A stretch of 8,487 nt of DNA from Enterobacteriaceae bacterium UBA2655 (GTDB lineage: Bacteria; Pseudomonadota; Gammaproteobacteria; Enterobacterales; Enterobacteriaceae). Numbering within the stretch: position 1 is the stretch's first letter; every line of letters begins with the position of its first letter. Positions 1-6,880 of the stretch are shown here, piece after piece. The position numbers and the translations under genes were made by a program. The notes under the pieces were generated by a model. It made no database searches, was not told the DNA's origin, and saw only the letters and a list, made by a program, of their open reading frames with translations. The stretch spans positions 357 to 8,843 of the forward strand of contig DENB01000066.1 of the NCBI GenBank assembly GCA_002359495.1, read 5' to 3'.

Positions 1-276
1 AAGCTGGTCAGGGCGACAGGCAAAGAGCTGGCGCGCGGCGATGACGGCATGTTTCGCCCCACGGCGGCCGCACAGGCGCAGCGCGGCGCGACGCTGGCCA
101 ACGACGCGACGGTGCAGGTGATGCCCGGCGTGCTTGAGGGCAGCAACGTCAAGCCGGTGGAAACCATGGTTGACATGATCGCCAACGCCCGACGTTTCGA
201 GATGCAGATGAAAGTGATCTCTAACGTCGATGAAAACGAACAAAAAGCCAACCAGCTGCTGAACATGAGCAGCTAA
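1..276 (+). CDS. flgF: FlgF, flagellar proximal rod protein (C-terminal end, 5' truncated by window)
   Basis: This is the last 91 codons of flgF, open from base 1 in frame 1 and ending at TAA 274-276. FlgF is a subunit of the proximal part of the flagellar rod, the drive shaft that crosses the periplasm; it is exported by the flagellar type III system. The visible part holds the stretch [20 protein letters not shown] followed by [20 protein letters not shown], the C-terminal helix shared by rod and hook proteins that packs in the D0 core of the axial structure. The tail resembles enterobacterial FlgF, including the ending near ANQLLNMSS. An ATG at 49 is only an internal Met, because the frame continues upstream without a stop. 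The gene is followed after 16 bases by flgG, as expected in the flgBCDEFGHIJ operon. FlgG also has this C-terminal motif, but the complete flgG comes next, so FlgF is the secure call. Confidence 0.95.
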   Translation, partial: KLVRATGKELARGDDGMFRPTAAAQAQRGATLANDATVQVMPGVLEGSNVKPVETMVDMIANARRFEMQMKVISNVDENEQKANQLLNMSS

Positions 277-292
277 GGCGCGAGGAAATAAA

Positions 293-1075
293 ATGATTCG
301 TTCTTTATGGATCGCGAAAACCGGTCTCGACGCACAGCAAACCAACATGGACGTTATCGCCAACAACCTGGCGAACGTCAGCACCAACGGCTTTAAACGC
401 TCGCGCGCGGTGTTTGAAGATCTGATGTACCAGACGCTGCGTCAGCCGGGCGCCCAGTCGTCCGAACAGACCACGCTGCCGTCCGGTCTGCAGATCGGTA
501 CCGGCGTGCGTCCGGTAACCACCGAACGTCTGCACAACCAGGGCAACCTCTCGCAGACCGATAACTCGAAAGATGTGGCGATTAACGGTCAGGGCTATTT
601 TCAGGTGCAGATGCCCGACGGCACCTCCGCCTATACGCGCGACGGCTCGTTCCAGGTCGATCAGAACGGTCAGCTGGTGACCAACGCCGGTTTCCCGGTG
701 CAGCCCGGCATTACCATTCCGGCGAACGCCCTGAGCATTACCGTGGCGCGCGACGGCGTGGTGAGCGTGACACAGCAGGGGCAGACGCAGGCGACCCAGG
801 TAGGACAGCTGACGCTGAGCACCTTTATCAACGATTCCGGTCTCGACAGCGTAGGCGAAAACCTTTACCAGGAGACGCAGGCGTCAGGCGCGCCGACCGA
901 AAGCACGCCGGGCCAGAACGGCGCGGGTCTGCTCTATCAGGGCTATGTGGAAACCTCCAACGTCAACGTGGCGGAAGAGCTGGTGACCATGATCCAGACG
1001 CAGCGCGCGTATGAAATCAACAGCAAAGCGATCAGCACCTCCGATCAGATGCTGCAGAAATTAACTCAGGTATAA
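293..1075 (+). CDS. flgG: FlgG, flagellar distal rod protein
   Basis: FlgG forms the distal rod, the straight stiff segment that passes through the P and L rings and joins the hook. The 260-residue product has the same length as E. coli/Salmonella FlgG and looks highly conserved. Residues 1-35 form the N-terminal D0 helix with the family motif [13 protein letters not shown] at 23-35. Residues 46-63 (YQT...TLP) match the FlgG-specific segment known to make the rod straight rather than curved like the hook. The central part (about 90-215) is the D1 beta domain. The end, roughly residues 225-260 with [20 protein letters not shown], is the C-terminal D0 helix. The start is ATG 293, with AGGA at 283-286 six bases upstream. 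The stop is TAA 1073-1075. It lies 16 bases after flgF and is presumably cotranscribed with it from a class 2 (FlhDC) promoter outside the window. Nothing is unusual in the protein. Confidence 0.98.
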   Translation: MIRSLWIAKTGLDAQQTNMDVIANNLANVSTNGFKRSRAVFEDLMYQTLRQPGAQSSEQTTLPSGLQIGTGVRPVTTERLHNQGNLSQTDNSKDVAINGQGYFQVQMPDGTSAYTRDGSFQVDQNGQLVTNAGFPVQPGITIPANALSITVARDGVVSVTQQGQTQATQVGQLTLSTFINDSGLDSVGENLYQETQASGAPTESTPGQNGAGLLYQGYVETSNVNVAEELVTMIQTQRAYEINSKAISTSDQMLQKLTQV

Positions 1076-1076
1076 A

Positions 1077-1105
1077 CCGGTGCGTTAGGGGCTGGCGCAC
1101 GCCGG
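1077..1105 (+). other. Intercistronic hairpin between flgG and flgH
   Basis: CCG 1077-1079 plus GTGCG 1080-1084 can pair with CGCAC 1096-1100 plus CGG 1103-1105. This gives an 8-bp stem with a 2-base bulge (1101-1102) and an 11-base loop. No T-run follows, so it is not an intrinsic terminator. It starts right after the flgG stop codon. It could protect the upstream mRNA end, slow ribosomes or polymerase, or simply be chance folding in GC-rich DNA. Pairing is seen directly; any role is inference. Confidence 0.4.
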
Positions 1106-1139
1106 CCCGACTTCCGAACATGAATAAGGTCGTGATTCC

Positions 1140-1850
1140 GTGGCGAAGCAAGTGAATATCAAGCCTGGACATTGGTGGGTCGCAGCGCTGCTGCTGACCC
1201 TGAACGGGTGCGCGTTAGTGCCGCGCACGCCGCTGGTGGAAGGCGCAACCTCGGCGCAGCCGCTGCCTTCCGCGCCGCCGGTGGTAAACGGCTCTATTTT
1301 CCAGGGCGTGGCGCCGCTCAACTACGGTTATCAGCCGCTGTTTGAAGACCGCCGTCCGCGCAACGTCGGCGATACGCTGACCATTACGCTGCAGGAAAAC
1401 GTCAGCGCCAGCAAAAGCTCCTCCGCCAACGCCAGCCGCGACGGCAGCAACAGCCTGACGCTGAGCGCCATCCCGACCGGACTGGCCGGACTGGTCGGCG
1501 CCAACGGCGAGAAGGCGAACCTCGCCGCAGAAGGCAAAAATGATTTCGCAGGTAAAGGCGGCGCGTCGGCCAACAACACCTTTACCGGCACCATCACCGT
1601 TACCGTCAATCAGGTGCTGTCGAACGGCAACCTGAAGGTGGTTGGTGAAAAACAGATCGCCATTAATCAGGGCACCGAGTTTATCCGCTTCTCGGGCGTG
1701 GTGAATCCGCGCACCATCAGCGCCAGCAACGCGGTGGTCTCGACGGCGGTGGCCGACGCACGTATTGAGTACGTCGGTAACGGTTATATCAATGAGGCGC
1801 AGACCATGGGTTGGCTGCAGCGCTTCTTCCTGAACATCTCGCCGATGTAA
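1140..1850 (+). CDS. flgH: FlgH, flagellar L-ring lipoprotein
   Basis: FlgH builds the L ring in the outer membrane, a bushing around the distal rod. The 236-residue product compares with about 232 in E. coli. Residues 1-23 are a lipoprotein signal peptide with a hydrophobic core ([10 protein letters not shown]) and lipobox L-N-G-C, so Cys24 is the expected acylated first residue after cleavage by signal peptidase II. Family stretches follow: [24 protein letters not shown]-like [40 protein letters not shown], and the C-terminal block ending [15 protein letters not shown]. The start is GTG 1140, the only start codon between the in-frame TAA at 1125 and the hydrophobic core. AAGG at 1126-1129 lies about 10 bases upstream, a slightly long and weak arrangement. 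An 11-codon ORF in another frame (ATG 1120 to TGA 1153-1155) overlaps this start. The gene ends 9 bases before flgI and needs FlgI already in place for ring assembly. Confidence 0.97.
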   Translation: MAKQVNIKPGHWWVAALLLTLNGCALVPRTPLVEGATSAQPLPSAPPVVNGSIFQGVAPLNYGYQPLFEDRRPRNVGDTLTITLQENVSASKSSSANASRDGSNSLTLSAIPTGLAGLVGANGEKANLAAEGKNDFAGKGGASANNTFTGTITVTVNQVLSNGNLKVVGEKQIAINQGTEFIRFSGVVNPRTISASNAVVSTAVADARIEYVGNGYINEAQTMGWLQRFFLNISPM

Positions 1851-1859
1851 GAGGGTACG

Positions 1860-2972
1860 ATGAAAAAAATGACATTGCTGCGTCTGGGCATGGGCCTGCT
1901 GCTTGGCCTCTCCAGCCTGTTCGCTCAGGCCGATCGCATCCGCGATCTCACCACCGTGCAGGGCGTGCGCGAAAACCAGCTGATCGGTTACGGCCTGGTG
2001 GTCGGGTTGGACGGCACCGGCGACCAGACCACGCAGACGCCGTTTACCACCCAGACGGTGAGCAACATGCTCTCGCAGCTCGGCATTACGGTGCCGACCG
2101 GCACCAACATGCAATTGAAAAACGTGGCGGCGGTAATGGTGACGGCGAAGCTGCCCGCTTTCGCCCGTCAGGGCCAGACCATCGACGTGGTGGTTTCCTC
2201 GTTGGGCAACGCCAAAAGCCTGCGCGGCGGCACGCTGCTGATGACGCCGATGAAAGGGGTCGACAACCAGGTCTACGCGCTGGCGCAGGGCAACATCCTG
2301 GTCGGCGGCGCAGGCGCGCAGGCGGGCGGCAGTAGCGTGCAGGTTAACCAGCTGAACGGCGGCCGCATCACCGGCGGCGCCACCATCGAGCGCGAGCTGC
2401 AAAGCAACTTCGGCAGCCAGAACGTCATCAATCTGCAGCTGAACAACGACGACTTCACCATGGCGCAGCGCATCGCCGATGCGATCAACAGCCGCGGCGG
2501 CTACGGTTCCGCTCAGCCGCTGGACGCGCGCACCGTGCAGATCCGCGTGTCGCCGAACAACAGCTCCCAGGTGCGCCTGCTGGCCGATATTCAGAATATC
2601 GACGTCTCCGTGCCGCTGGAGGATGCGAAGGTGATTATCAACTCGCGCACCGGCTCGGTGGTGATGAACCGCGAAGTGACGCTGAACACCTGCGCCGTGG
2701 CGCAAGGCAACCTGTCGGTCACCGTTAATCAGCAGCAGAACGTAAGCCAGCCGGATACGCCGCTGGCGGGCGGACAAACGGTGGTGACGCCGCAAACCCA
2801 GATCGATCTGCGCCAGAGCGGCGGCGCGCTGCAGCGGGTTAACGCCAGCGCCAACCTGAACAACGTGGTGCGCGCGCTGAATGCGCTGGGCGCTTCGCCG
2901 ATCGAGCTGATGTCTATTCTGGAATCGATGCAGAGTGCCGGCTGTTTACGCGCCAAACTGGAAATTATCTGA
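1860..2972 (+). CDS. flgI: FlgI, flagellar P-ring protein
   Basis: FlgI assembles the P ring around the rod in the peptidoglycan layer. The 370-residue precursor (about 365 in E. coli) begins with a Sec signal peptide: Lys2-Lys3, a Leu-rich core at 5-20, and probable cleavage after AQA at residue 24, giving a mature protein that starts DRIRDL. Conserved family stretches include [72 protein letters not shown] and the C-terminal [13 protein letters not shown]. Cys278 and Cys362 (about 254 and 338 in the mature protein) correspond to the pair known to form the DsbA-dependent disulfide needed for P-ring stability. ATG 1860 follows AGGG 1852-1855 by four bases. ATG 1869 (Met4) is a possible alternative with wider spacing, but would lose the two lysines. 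The stop TGA 2970-2972 shares its last base with the flgJ start. Confidence 0.98.
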   Translation: MKKMTLLRLGMGLLLGLSSLFAQADRIRDLTTVQGVRENQLIGYGLVVGLDGTGDQTTQTPFTTQTVSNMLSQLGITVPTGTNMQLKNVAAVMVTAKLPAFARQGQTIDVVVSSLGNAKSLRGGTLLMTPMKGVDNQVYALAQGNILVGGAGAQAGGSSVQVNQLNGGRITGGATIERELQSNFGSQNVINLQLNNDDFTMAQRIADAINSRGGYGSAQPLDARTVQIRVSPNNSSQVRLLADIQNIDVSVPLEDAKVIINSRTGSVVMNREVTLNTCAVAQGNLSVTVNQQQNVSQPDTPLAGGQTVVTPQTQIDLRQSGGALQRVNASANLNNVVRALNALGASPIELMSILESMQSAGCLRAKLEII

Positions 2973-3913
2973 TGACCGATACGCAATCGCTGATGAACGC
3001 GGCGTATGACAGCCGCTCCCTGAACGACCTGAAGCGCCAGGCGAGCAACGATCCCAAAGGTAAAGCGTTGCAGGTGGCGAAACAGGTCGAGGGCATGTTC
3101 GTGCAGATGATGCTGAAAAGCATGCGCGCCGCGCTGCCGCAGGATGGCATGCTGAGCAACGATCAGACCCGGCTCTATACCTCGCTTTACGATCAGCAGA
3201 TTGCGCAGGAGATCGGCAACCACGGGCTGGGCCTGGCGGACACCATCGTCAAACAGATGCAGCCCGCCAAAGCGCCGGATGAGAGAGCAGGCACCGTGCC
3301 GATGAAGCTGGACGATAACTTTATCATCTCCAGCATCGCGCCGGTGCAGCTGGAGCAGATGGTGCGCAAGGCGCTGCCGCGCCTGCCGGTATCGCTGGCG
3401 GATCTGCCCGGCGACAGCAATGAGTTTATCGCTCAGCTGGCGCAGCCGGCGAAGATCGCCAGCCAGCAGAGCGGCATTCCTCACCACCTGATTCTGGCGC
3501 AGGCGGCGCTGGAATCGGGCTGGGGCCAGCGTCAAATTCTGACCCGCGACGGCAAGCCGAGCTATAACGTCTTCGGCATTAAGGCCGGCGGCAGCTGGCA
3601 GGGCGAAACCACCGATATCATGACCACCGAATACGATCATGGCGAGGCGAAAAAAGTACGCGCCAGCTTCCGCGTATACGGTTCCTACCTGGAAGCGATC
3701 ACCGACTATGTGAAGCTGCTGACCAACAACCCGCGCTACGCCGCAGTAAGCAATGCGCAGACGGCGGAACAGGGAGCGCATGCGCTTCAGGAAGCGGGCT
3801 ACGCCACCGATCCGCGTTACGCGCAAAAGCTGGTGGGAATGATTCAGCAATTCAAGAACATGGGCGAAAAAGTGGTGAAAGCCTACAGTCAGGATTTAGG
3901 CGATTTGTTCTGA
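2972..3913 (+). CDS. flgJ: FlgJ, rod cap and peptidoglycan beta-N-acetylglucosaminidase
   Basis: FlgJ caps the growing rod and opens the peptidoglycan so the rod can pass. The 313-residue product has the usual two halves. Residues 1 to about 150 are the rod-cap domain, with the motif KQVEGMFVQMMLKSMRAALP (37-56). About 155-300 is the glycoside hydrolase family 73 domain. In the latter, Glu181 in AQAALESGWGQ and Asp245 in EAITDYVKLL match by position and context the residues Glu184 and Asp248 shown to be essential in Salmonella FlgJ; NVFGIKAGGSWQG lies between them. Both catalytic residues are intact, so the enzyme is probably active. No signal peptide is seen, as expected for export through the flagellar type III system. 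ATG 2972 overlaps the flgI stop by one base (TGATG) with only a weak upstream GGA (2960-2962), so translation is probably coupled to flgI. It is the last gene before the flgK promoter. Confidence 0.98.
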   Translation: MTDTQSLMNAAYDSRSLNDLKRQASNDPKGKALQVAKQVEGMFVQMMLKSMRAALPQDGMLSNDQTRLYTSLYDQQIAQEIGNHGLGLADTIVKQMQPAKAPDERAGTVPMKLDDNFIISSIAPVQLEQMVRKALPRLPVSLADLPGDSNEFIAQLAQPAKIASQQSGIPHHLILAQAALESGWGQRQILTRDGKPSYNVFGIKAGGSWQGETTDIMTTEYDHGEAKKVRASFRVYGSYLEAITDYVKLLTNNPRYAAVSNAQTAEQGAHALQEAGYATDPRYAQKLVGMIQQFKNMGEKVVKAYSQDLGDLF

Positions 3914-3922
3914 TTTTCAGCC

Positions 3923-3949
3923 TCAAGTTTCACTTAAGCACGCCGATAA
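3923..3949 (+). promoter_or_regulatory. Sigma-28 (FliA) class 3 promoter of flgKL
   Basis: TCAAGTTT at 3923-3930 (-35) and GCCGATAA at 3942-3949 (-10) are separated by exactly 11 bases. The known enterobacterial FliA consensus is TAAAGTTT-N11-GCCGATAA, so the -10 is perfect and the -35 matches at seven of eight positions. It begins 10 bases after the flgJ stop and should start RNA around 3955-3957. It would give flgK and flgL extra late expression after the anti-sigma factor FlgM is exported, on top of read-through from the class 2 operon. I see no terminator between flgJ and this promoter. Confidence 0.9.
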
Positions 3950-3955
3950 CAGGGG

Positions 3956-4031
3956 AAGGCCGCGAGCGTTTTCGCGCGTTGGCAACCGCATTGAGACTGC
4001 CAGCCCGATTAACGGGAACTAAGGAACCGAG
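3956..4031 (+). promoter_or_regulatory. flgK 5' leader with three adjacent hairpins
   Basis: The leader expected from the sigma-28 promoter is about 75 bases. It can fold into three successive hairpins. CGCGA 3961-3965 pairs with TCGCG 3972-3976. GTTGGCA 3978-3984 pairs with TGCCAGC 3998-4004 (one G-T wobble, 13-base loop). CCCG 4004-4007 pairs with CGGG 4013-4016; this last one competes for base 4004. The Shine-Dalgarno AAGGA at 4021-4025 lies just beyond, unpaired, six bases before the flgK ATG. Pairing is seen; a regulatory role is inference. Confidence 0.4.
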
Positions 4032-5675
4032 ATGTCCAGCATAATTAACTCCGCCATGAGCGGACTCAGCGCCGCGCAGGCCGCATTAAGCACCACCAGC
4101 AACAACATCAGCAACTATACCGTGGCGGGTTATTCGCGTCAGACCACGATCCTGTCTCAGTCGCAGAGCACATTGGTCGGCAACAGCTACTACGGTAACG
4201 GCGTCACGGTTTCCGGCGTCCAGCGCGAGTACGATCAGTTCGTCACCTCTCAGCTGCGCAGCGCCAGCGCCAACAGCAGCGCCATCAGCACGCAATACAG
4301 TCAGATCTCGAATATCGACGATCTGCTGTCGACGTCGACCACCAGTCTTTCTGATTCGCTGCAGAGTTTCTTTACCAACCTGCAGAACGTGGTGAGCAAC
4401 GCCGACGATCCCTCGGCGCGTCAGTCGATGCTCAGCTATGCGCAGGGGCTGGTGAACCAGTTCCAGACGACGTCGCAGTATCTGACCAATATGCAGAGCA
4501 GCGTCAATACCGATATCACCTCCAGCGTCGATCAGATCAATACCTACACCAGCCAGATTGCCGATCTTAACAAGCAGATCGCCAAGCTGACCACCGGCGA
4601 CGGCACGGCGCCGAATAACCTGCTGGACCAGCGCGATCAGCTGGTCAACGATCTGAACAACGTGGTCGGCGTAACGGTTTCCCAGCAGGACGGCAGCTAT
4701 ATCGTCTCTATAGGCAGCGTCACGCTGGTCAACGGCAATAAATCCAACGATCTGGTGGCGATGCCCTCCAGCAGCGATCCGACGCGCACCACGGTGGGCT
4801 ACGTGGATAAAACCGCCGGCAACGTCGAGATTGCGGAAAAAACTATTACGACCGGCTCGCTGGGCGGCCTGCTGGCGTTTCGCAGCCAGGATCTCGATAG
4901 CGCGCAGAACCAGCTGGGCCAGCTGGCGGCCAGCTTCACCACCAGCTTCAACGAGGTGCATAAGCAGGGCTACGACAGCAACGGCGACGCCGGCACCGAC
5001 TTTTTCACCATCGGCAGCCCGACGGTATTGAGCAACAGCAAAAACAGCAGCGCGACGACAGTGAGCGCCAGCTGGAGTGACACCAGCGCGCTGAAAGCGT
5101 CGAATTATACCGTCGCCTATGACGGCAGCAGCTGGTCGGTGACGCGTCTCTCCGATAACGTCAAGGTGACGCCGACGCAGGGAACCGACAGCGACGGCAA
5201 TACCACCTTAAGTTTCGACGGCCTGGCGCTGACGGTCGACGGCACCCCGGCGGCGAAAGACAGCTTCTTGGTGAAGCCGGTACAAAACGTCATCAGCGAT
5301 ATGTCCGTGGCGATCACTGACGAATCGCAAATCGCGGCGGCGGCAGAGCCGGGCGGCGAAAGTGATAACCGCAACGCACAGGCGCTGCTCGATCTGCAGG
5401 ACGCCAACCTGGTGAACGGCAACGCGACGCTGTCGCAGGCCTACGCCAGCCTGGTCAGCACCGTGGGCAACAAAACCAGCACGCTGGAAACCGCCAATAC
5501 TACGCAGACCAACGTCGTTAACCAGCTCACCGATCGTCAGCAGTCCGTTTCAGGGGTTAACCTCGACGAGGAGTACGCCAACCTGACCAAATATCAGCAG
5601 TTCTATATGGCTAACGCCCAGGTTTTGCAAACGGCGAGCTCCATTTTTGATGCGCTGCTGAGCATCACCAGTTAA
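4032..5675 (+). CDS. flgK: FlgK, hook-filament junction protein 1 (HAP1)
   Basis: FlgK is the first of two junction proteins that link the flexible hook to the filament. It is exported by the flagellar type III system with the chaperone FlgN. The 547-residue product equals the E. coli length. The N-terminal D0/D1 helices contain INSAMSGLSAAQAALSTTSN (5-24) and NNISNYTVAGYSRQ (24-37), the latter being the FlgK form of the rod/hook family motif. The middle (about 100-480) is Ser/Thr/Asn/Asp-rich and forms the variable outer domains. The end carries GVNLDEEYANLTKYQQFYMA and AQVLQTASSIFDALLSITS (to residue 547), the C-terminal coiled-coil helix that packs in the core. No Cys is present, common for axial proteins. 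ATG 4032 follows AAGGA 4021-4025. Expression should be class 3 through the promoter at 3923-3949. flgL follows after 23 bases with no terminator, so the two are one transcript. Confidence 0.98.
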   Translation: MSSIINSAMSGLSAAQAALSTTSNNISNYTVAGYSRQTTILSQSQSTLVGNSYYGNGVTVSGVQREYDQFVTSQLRSASANSSAISTQYSQISNIDDLLSTSTTSLSDSLQSFFTNLQNVVSNADDPSARQSMLSYAQGLVNQFQTTSQYLTNMQSSVNTDITSSVDQINTYTSQIADLNKQIAKLTTGDGTAPNNLLDQRDQLVNDLNNVVGVTVSQQDGSYIVSIGSVTLVNGNKSNDLVAMPSSSDPTRTTVGYVDKTAGNVEIAEKTITTGSLGGLLAFRSQDLDSAQNQLGQLAASFTTSFNEVHKQGYDSNGDAGTDFFTIGSPTVLSNSKNSSATTVSASWSDTSALKASNYTVAYDGSSWSVTRLSDNVKVTPTQGTDSDGNTTLSFDGLALTVDGTPAAKDSFLVKPVQNVISDMSVAITDESQIAAAAEPGGESDNRNAQALLDLQDANLVNGNATLSQAYASLVSTVGNKTSTLETANTTQTNVVNQLTDRQQSVSGVNLDEEYANLTKYQQFYMANAQVLQTASSIFDALLSITS

Positions 5676-5698
5676 GCACGGAATAAGGACTGACTAAT

Positions 5699-6661
5699 AT
5701 GCGACTCAGTACCAACATGATTTTCAACCAGCAGGTGCGCGGCATCACCGACTCTCAGTCCTCATGGCTGAAAGTGGGCGAGCAGCTCTCCAGCGGCAAG
5801 CGGGTCACCAATCCCTCCGACGATCCTATTGCGGCGTCACGCGCGGTCGTGCTGTCGCAAAGCCAGGCGCAAAGCAGCCAGTATGCGCTGGCGCGCACCT
5901 TCGCCAACCAGGGCCTGTCTATGGAAGAGAATGCGCTGACCAGCGTTACCAGCAGCATTCAGGACGCGCAAACGCTGATCGTTTACGGCTCGACCGGTAC
6001 GCTGAGCGATGACGACCGTGGATCGATCGCCACGCAACTGGAGGGCATTCGCGCGCAGTTGATGAACCAGGCGAACAGCCAGGACGGCAACGGCCGCTAC
6101 ATTTTCGCCGGTTACAACACCAACAGCGCGCCTTTTGTCGACACGGACGGCAGCGTCAGCTACGTGGGCGGCACCCAGGGGATCACGCAAAAAGTGGATG
6201 CCAGCCGCACCATGACCGTGGGCCATACCGGCGACGACATTTTCATGTCGATCACCGGCAACGCCACCGCAGAGCCGGACGGCAGCGCCAGCGAAACCAA
6301 TCTGTTTAGCATGCTGGACAGCGCGATTGCCGCGCTGCGTACGCCGCAGGACGATGCGGATGAAACCACCAAGCAGACGTTCCAGGACGCCATGGATAAA
6401 ACCAACCGCGGGCTGAGCAACTCGCTGAATAACGTGCTGACGGTGCGTTCTGAGATCGGCACCCAGCTTTCCGAGCTGGATACGCTGGATGCGCAGGGCG
6501 ATGACCGCGATGTGATTTTAAGCAGCGAAATGAGCGATCTGGTCGATACGGATTACACTTCGGCTATTTCCAGCTATACCATGCAACAGACTGCGCTGCA
6601 GGCTTCTTATAAAACCTTTACCGACATGTCTAAGATGTCGCTGTTCCAGCTGAATTCTTAA
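5699..6661 (+). CDS. flgL: FlgL, hook-filament junction protein 3 (HAP3)
   Basis: FlgL forms the second junction layer, between FlgK and the first flagellin subunits, and is related to flagellin. The 320-residue product compares with about 317 in E. coli. The flagellin-type N-terminus is clear: MRLSTNMIFNQQ (1-12), LSSGKRVTNPSDDPIAASRA (30-49), and a long helix to about 130 with NGRYIFAGYNTNSAPF just after it. The centre (about 150-230) is a variable domain. The C-terminal helix contains SSYTMQQTALQASYKTF and ends in SLFQLNS. ATG 5699 is preceded by TAAGGA 5684-5689 with nine bases of spacing. The gene is cotranscribed with flgK, 23 bases upstream. It is the last flagellar gene of the cluster. 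A strong terminator lies 46 bases after the TAA at 6659-6661, and rne converges on it from the other strand. Confidence 0.98.
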   Translation: MRLSTNMIFNQQVRGITDSQSSWLKVGEQLSSGKRVTNPSDDPIAASRAVVLSQSQAQSSQYALARTFANQGLSMEENALTSVTSSIQDAQTLIVYGSTGTLSDDDRGSIATQLEGIRAQLMNQANSQDGNGRYIFAGYNTNSAPFVDTDGSVSYVGGTQGITQKVDASRTMTVGHTGDDIFMSITGNATAEPDGSASETNLFSMLDSAIAALRTPQDDADETTKQTFQDAMDKTNRGLSNSLNNVLTVRSEIGTQLSELDTLDAQGDDRDVILSSEMSDLVDTDYTSAISSYTMQQTALQASYKTFTDMSKMSLFQLNS

Positions 6662-6673
6662 CCGTTCTGAATT

Positions 6674-6702
6674 TTTAAGCGCGCTTAAACCGGGCGCGCT
6701 TA
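6674..6702 (+). repeat. Overlapping palindrome and hairpin downstream of flgL
   Basis: TTTAAGCGCGCTTAAA at 6674-6689 is a perfect 16-bp palindrome. Part of it, TAAGCGCGC 6676-6684, also pairs perfectly with GCGCGCTTA 6694-6702 across a 9-base loop. In RNA the second form is more likely, since the palindrome has no loop. Only a short TTT (6705-6707) follows, so this is at best an auxiliary to the terminator downstream. Confidence 0.7.
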
Positions 6703-6707
6703 GCTTT

Positions 6708-6743
6708 CCCACCCGCTTCCCTGAAGCGCGTGGGATTTTTTTT
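6708..6743 (+). terminator. Intrinsic terminator of flgKL
   Basis: CCCAC 6708-6712 and CGCTTC 6714-6719 pair with GAAGCG 6723-6728 and GTGGG 6730-6734. The stem is 11 bp with one C-C mismatch and a 3-base loop. It is followed by A and eight Ts (6736-6743). This is a strong Rho-independent terminator for transcripts leaving flgL. The reverse strand has no T-run after the stem, so it works in one direction only. Confidence 0.93.
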
Positions 6744-6744
6744 G

Positions 6745-6824
6745 CCTGCGCGCTGGCGGTAATAAAAAAGCGGCAGGGCGGGAGCTGATTGGCTTTGGCC
6801 GCGCGAGTTCGCCGCGCGCGCAGG
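6745..6824. repeat. Long-spaced inverted repeat between the two terminators
   Basis: CCTGCGCGC at 6745-6753 is the exact reverse complement of GCGCGCAGG at 6816-6824, 62 bases apart. Inside it, CGCGCG 6800-6805 can pair with CGCGCG 6813-6818 over a 7-base loop and competes for the same bases. No gene is seen in this 92-base stretch (6744-6835). Such GC-only repeats can arise by chance in this composition. Confidence 0.4.
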
Positions 6825-6835
6825 AAGCGGGCAAT

Positions 6836-6859
6836 AAAAAACCCCGGCACGGGCCGGGG
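6836..6859 (-). terminator. Intrinsic terminator of rne
   Basis: Read on the - strand, CCCCGGC (6859-6853) pairs with GCCGGGG (6848-6842) over a 4-base loop. Six Ts follow (complement of A 6836-6841). It lies 21 bases beyond the rne stop codon and faces the flgL terminator, so convergent transcripts are kept apart. Confidence 0.92.
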
Positions 6860-6880
6860 TGGGTATTACGCGCCGCAGAG

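Larger units (their letters stand above)
6662..6743 (+). ncRNA. flgL 3' UTR, candidate FlgO-like sRNA
   Basis: The flgL 3' UTR has the parts expected of a 3'-UTR-derived, Hfq-bound small RNA: an AU-rich opening (about 6667-6678), a 9-bp hairpin (6676-6702), and a strong terminator hairpin with an eight-U tail (6708-6743). In E. coli an sRNA named FlgO is known to come from the flgL 3' UTR and to depend on sigma-28 transcription. Position and architecture fit, but I cannot align the two sequences, and processing cannot be seen from DNA. It may simply be an ordinary 3' UTR. Confidence 0.35.

Noticed and set aside
49..276. ATG at 49 as the start of a small 75-residue protein
   Set aside because: The frame is open back to base 1 and the upstream residues continue FlgF, so this is an internal methionine.
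558..564. CCGATAA inside flgG, resembling a sigma-28 -10 element
   Set aside because: The full -10 would be ACCGATAA, and no TAAAGTTT-like -35 lies 11 bases upstream.
1232..1239. Chi octamer GCTGGTGG, also at 3829-3836 and, reversed, at 4093-4100 and 4939-4946
   Set aside because: Real matches to the E. coli Chi sequence, but orientation is mixed and all fall in frequent codon pairs (Leu-Val, Thr-Thr-Ser). Nothing sets them apart from background.
1215..2795. 526-codon open frame on the - strand opposite flgH and flgI
   Set aside because: Its product is extremely rich in Arg, His, Ala and Gln with no domain pattern, as expected from the complement of GC-rich codons. It lies wholly over two certain genes.
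2729..3850. 373-codon open frame on the - strand opposite flgI and flgJ
   Set aside because: Same shadow composition (Arg, Leu, Val, Gln, His), no recognisable family and full overlap with flgJ.
4086..4961. 291-codon open frame on the - strand within flgK
   Set aside because: Complement of a conserved coding region, with biased Ala/Gly/Arg/Val composition and no domain.
5152..5158. CCGATAA inside flgK, resembling a sigma-28 -10 element
   Set aside because: No suitable -35 at 11-base spacing, and the bases encode ordinary FlgK sequence.
6764..6769. Run of six As that could be the T-tail of a second - strand terminator
   Set aside because: The bases preceding it on the - strand (CCGCCCTGCCGC) have no nearby complementary arm, so no hairpin forms beside the run.
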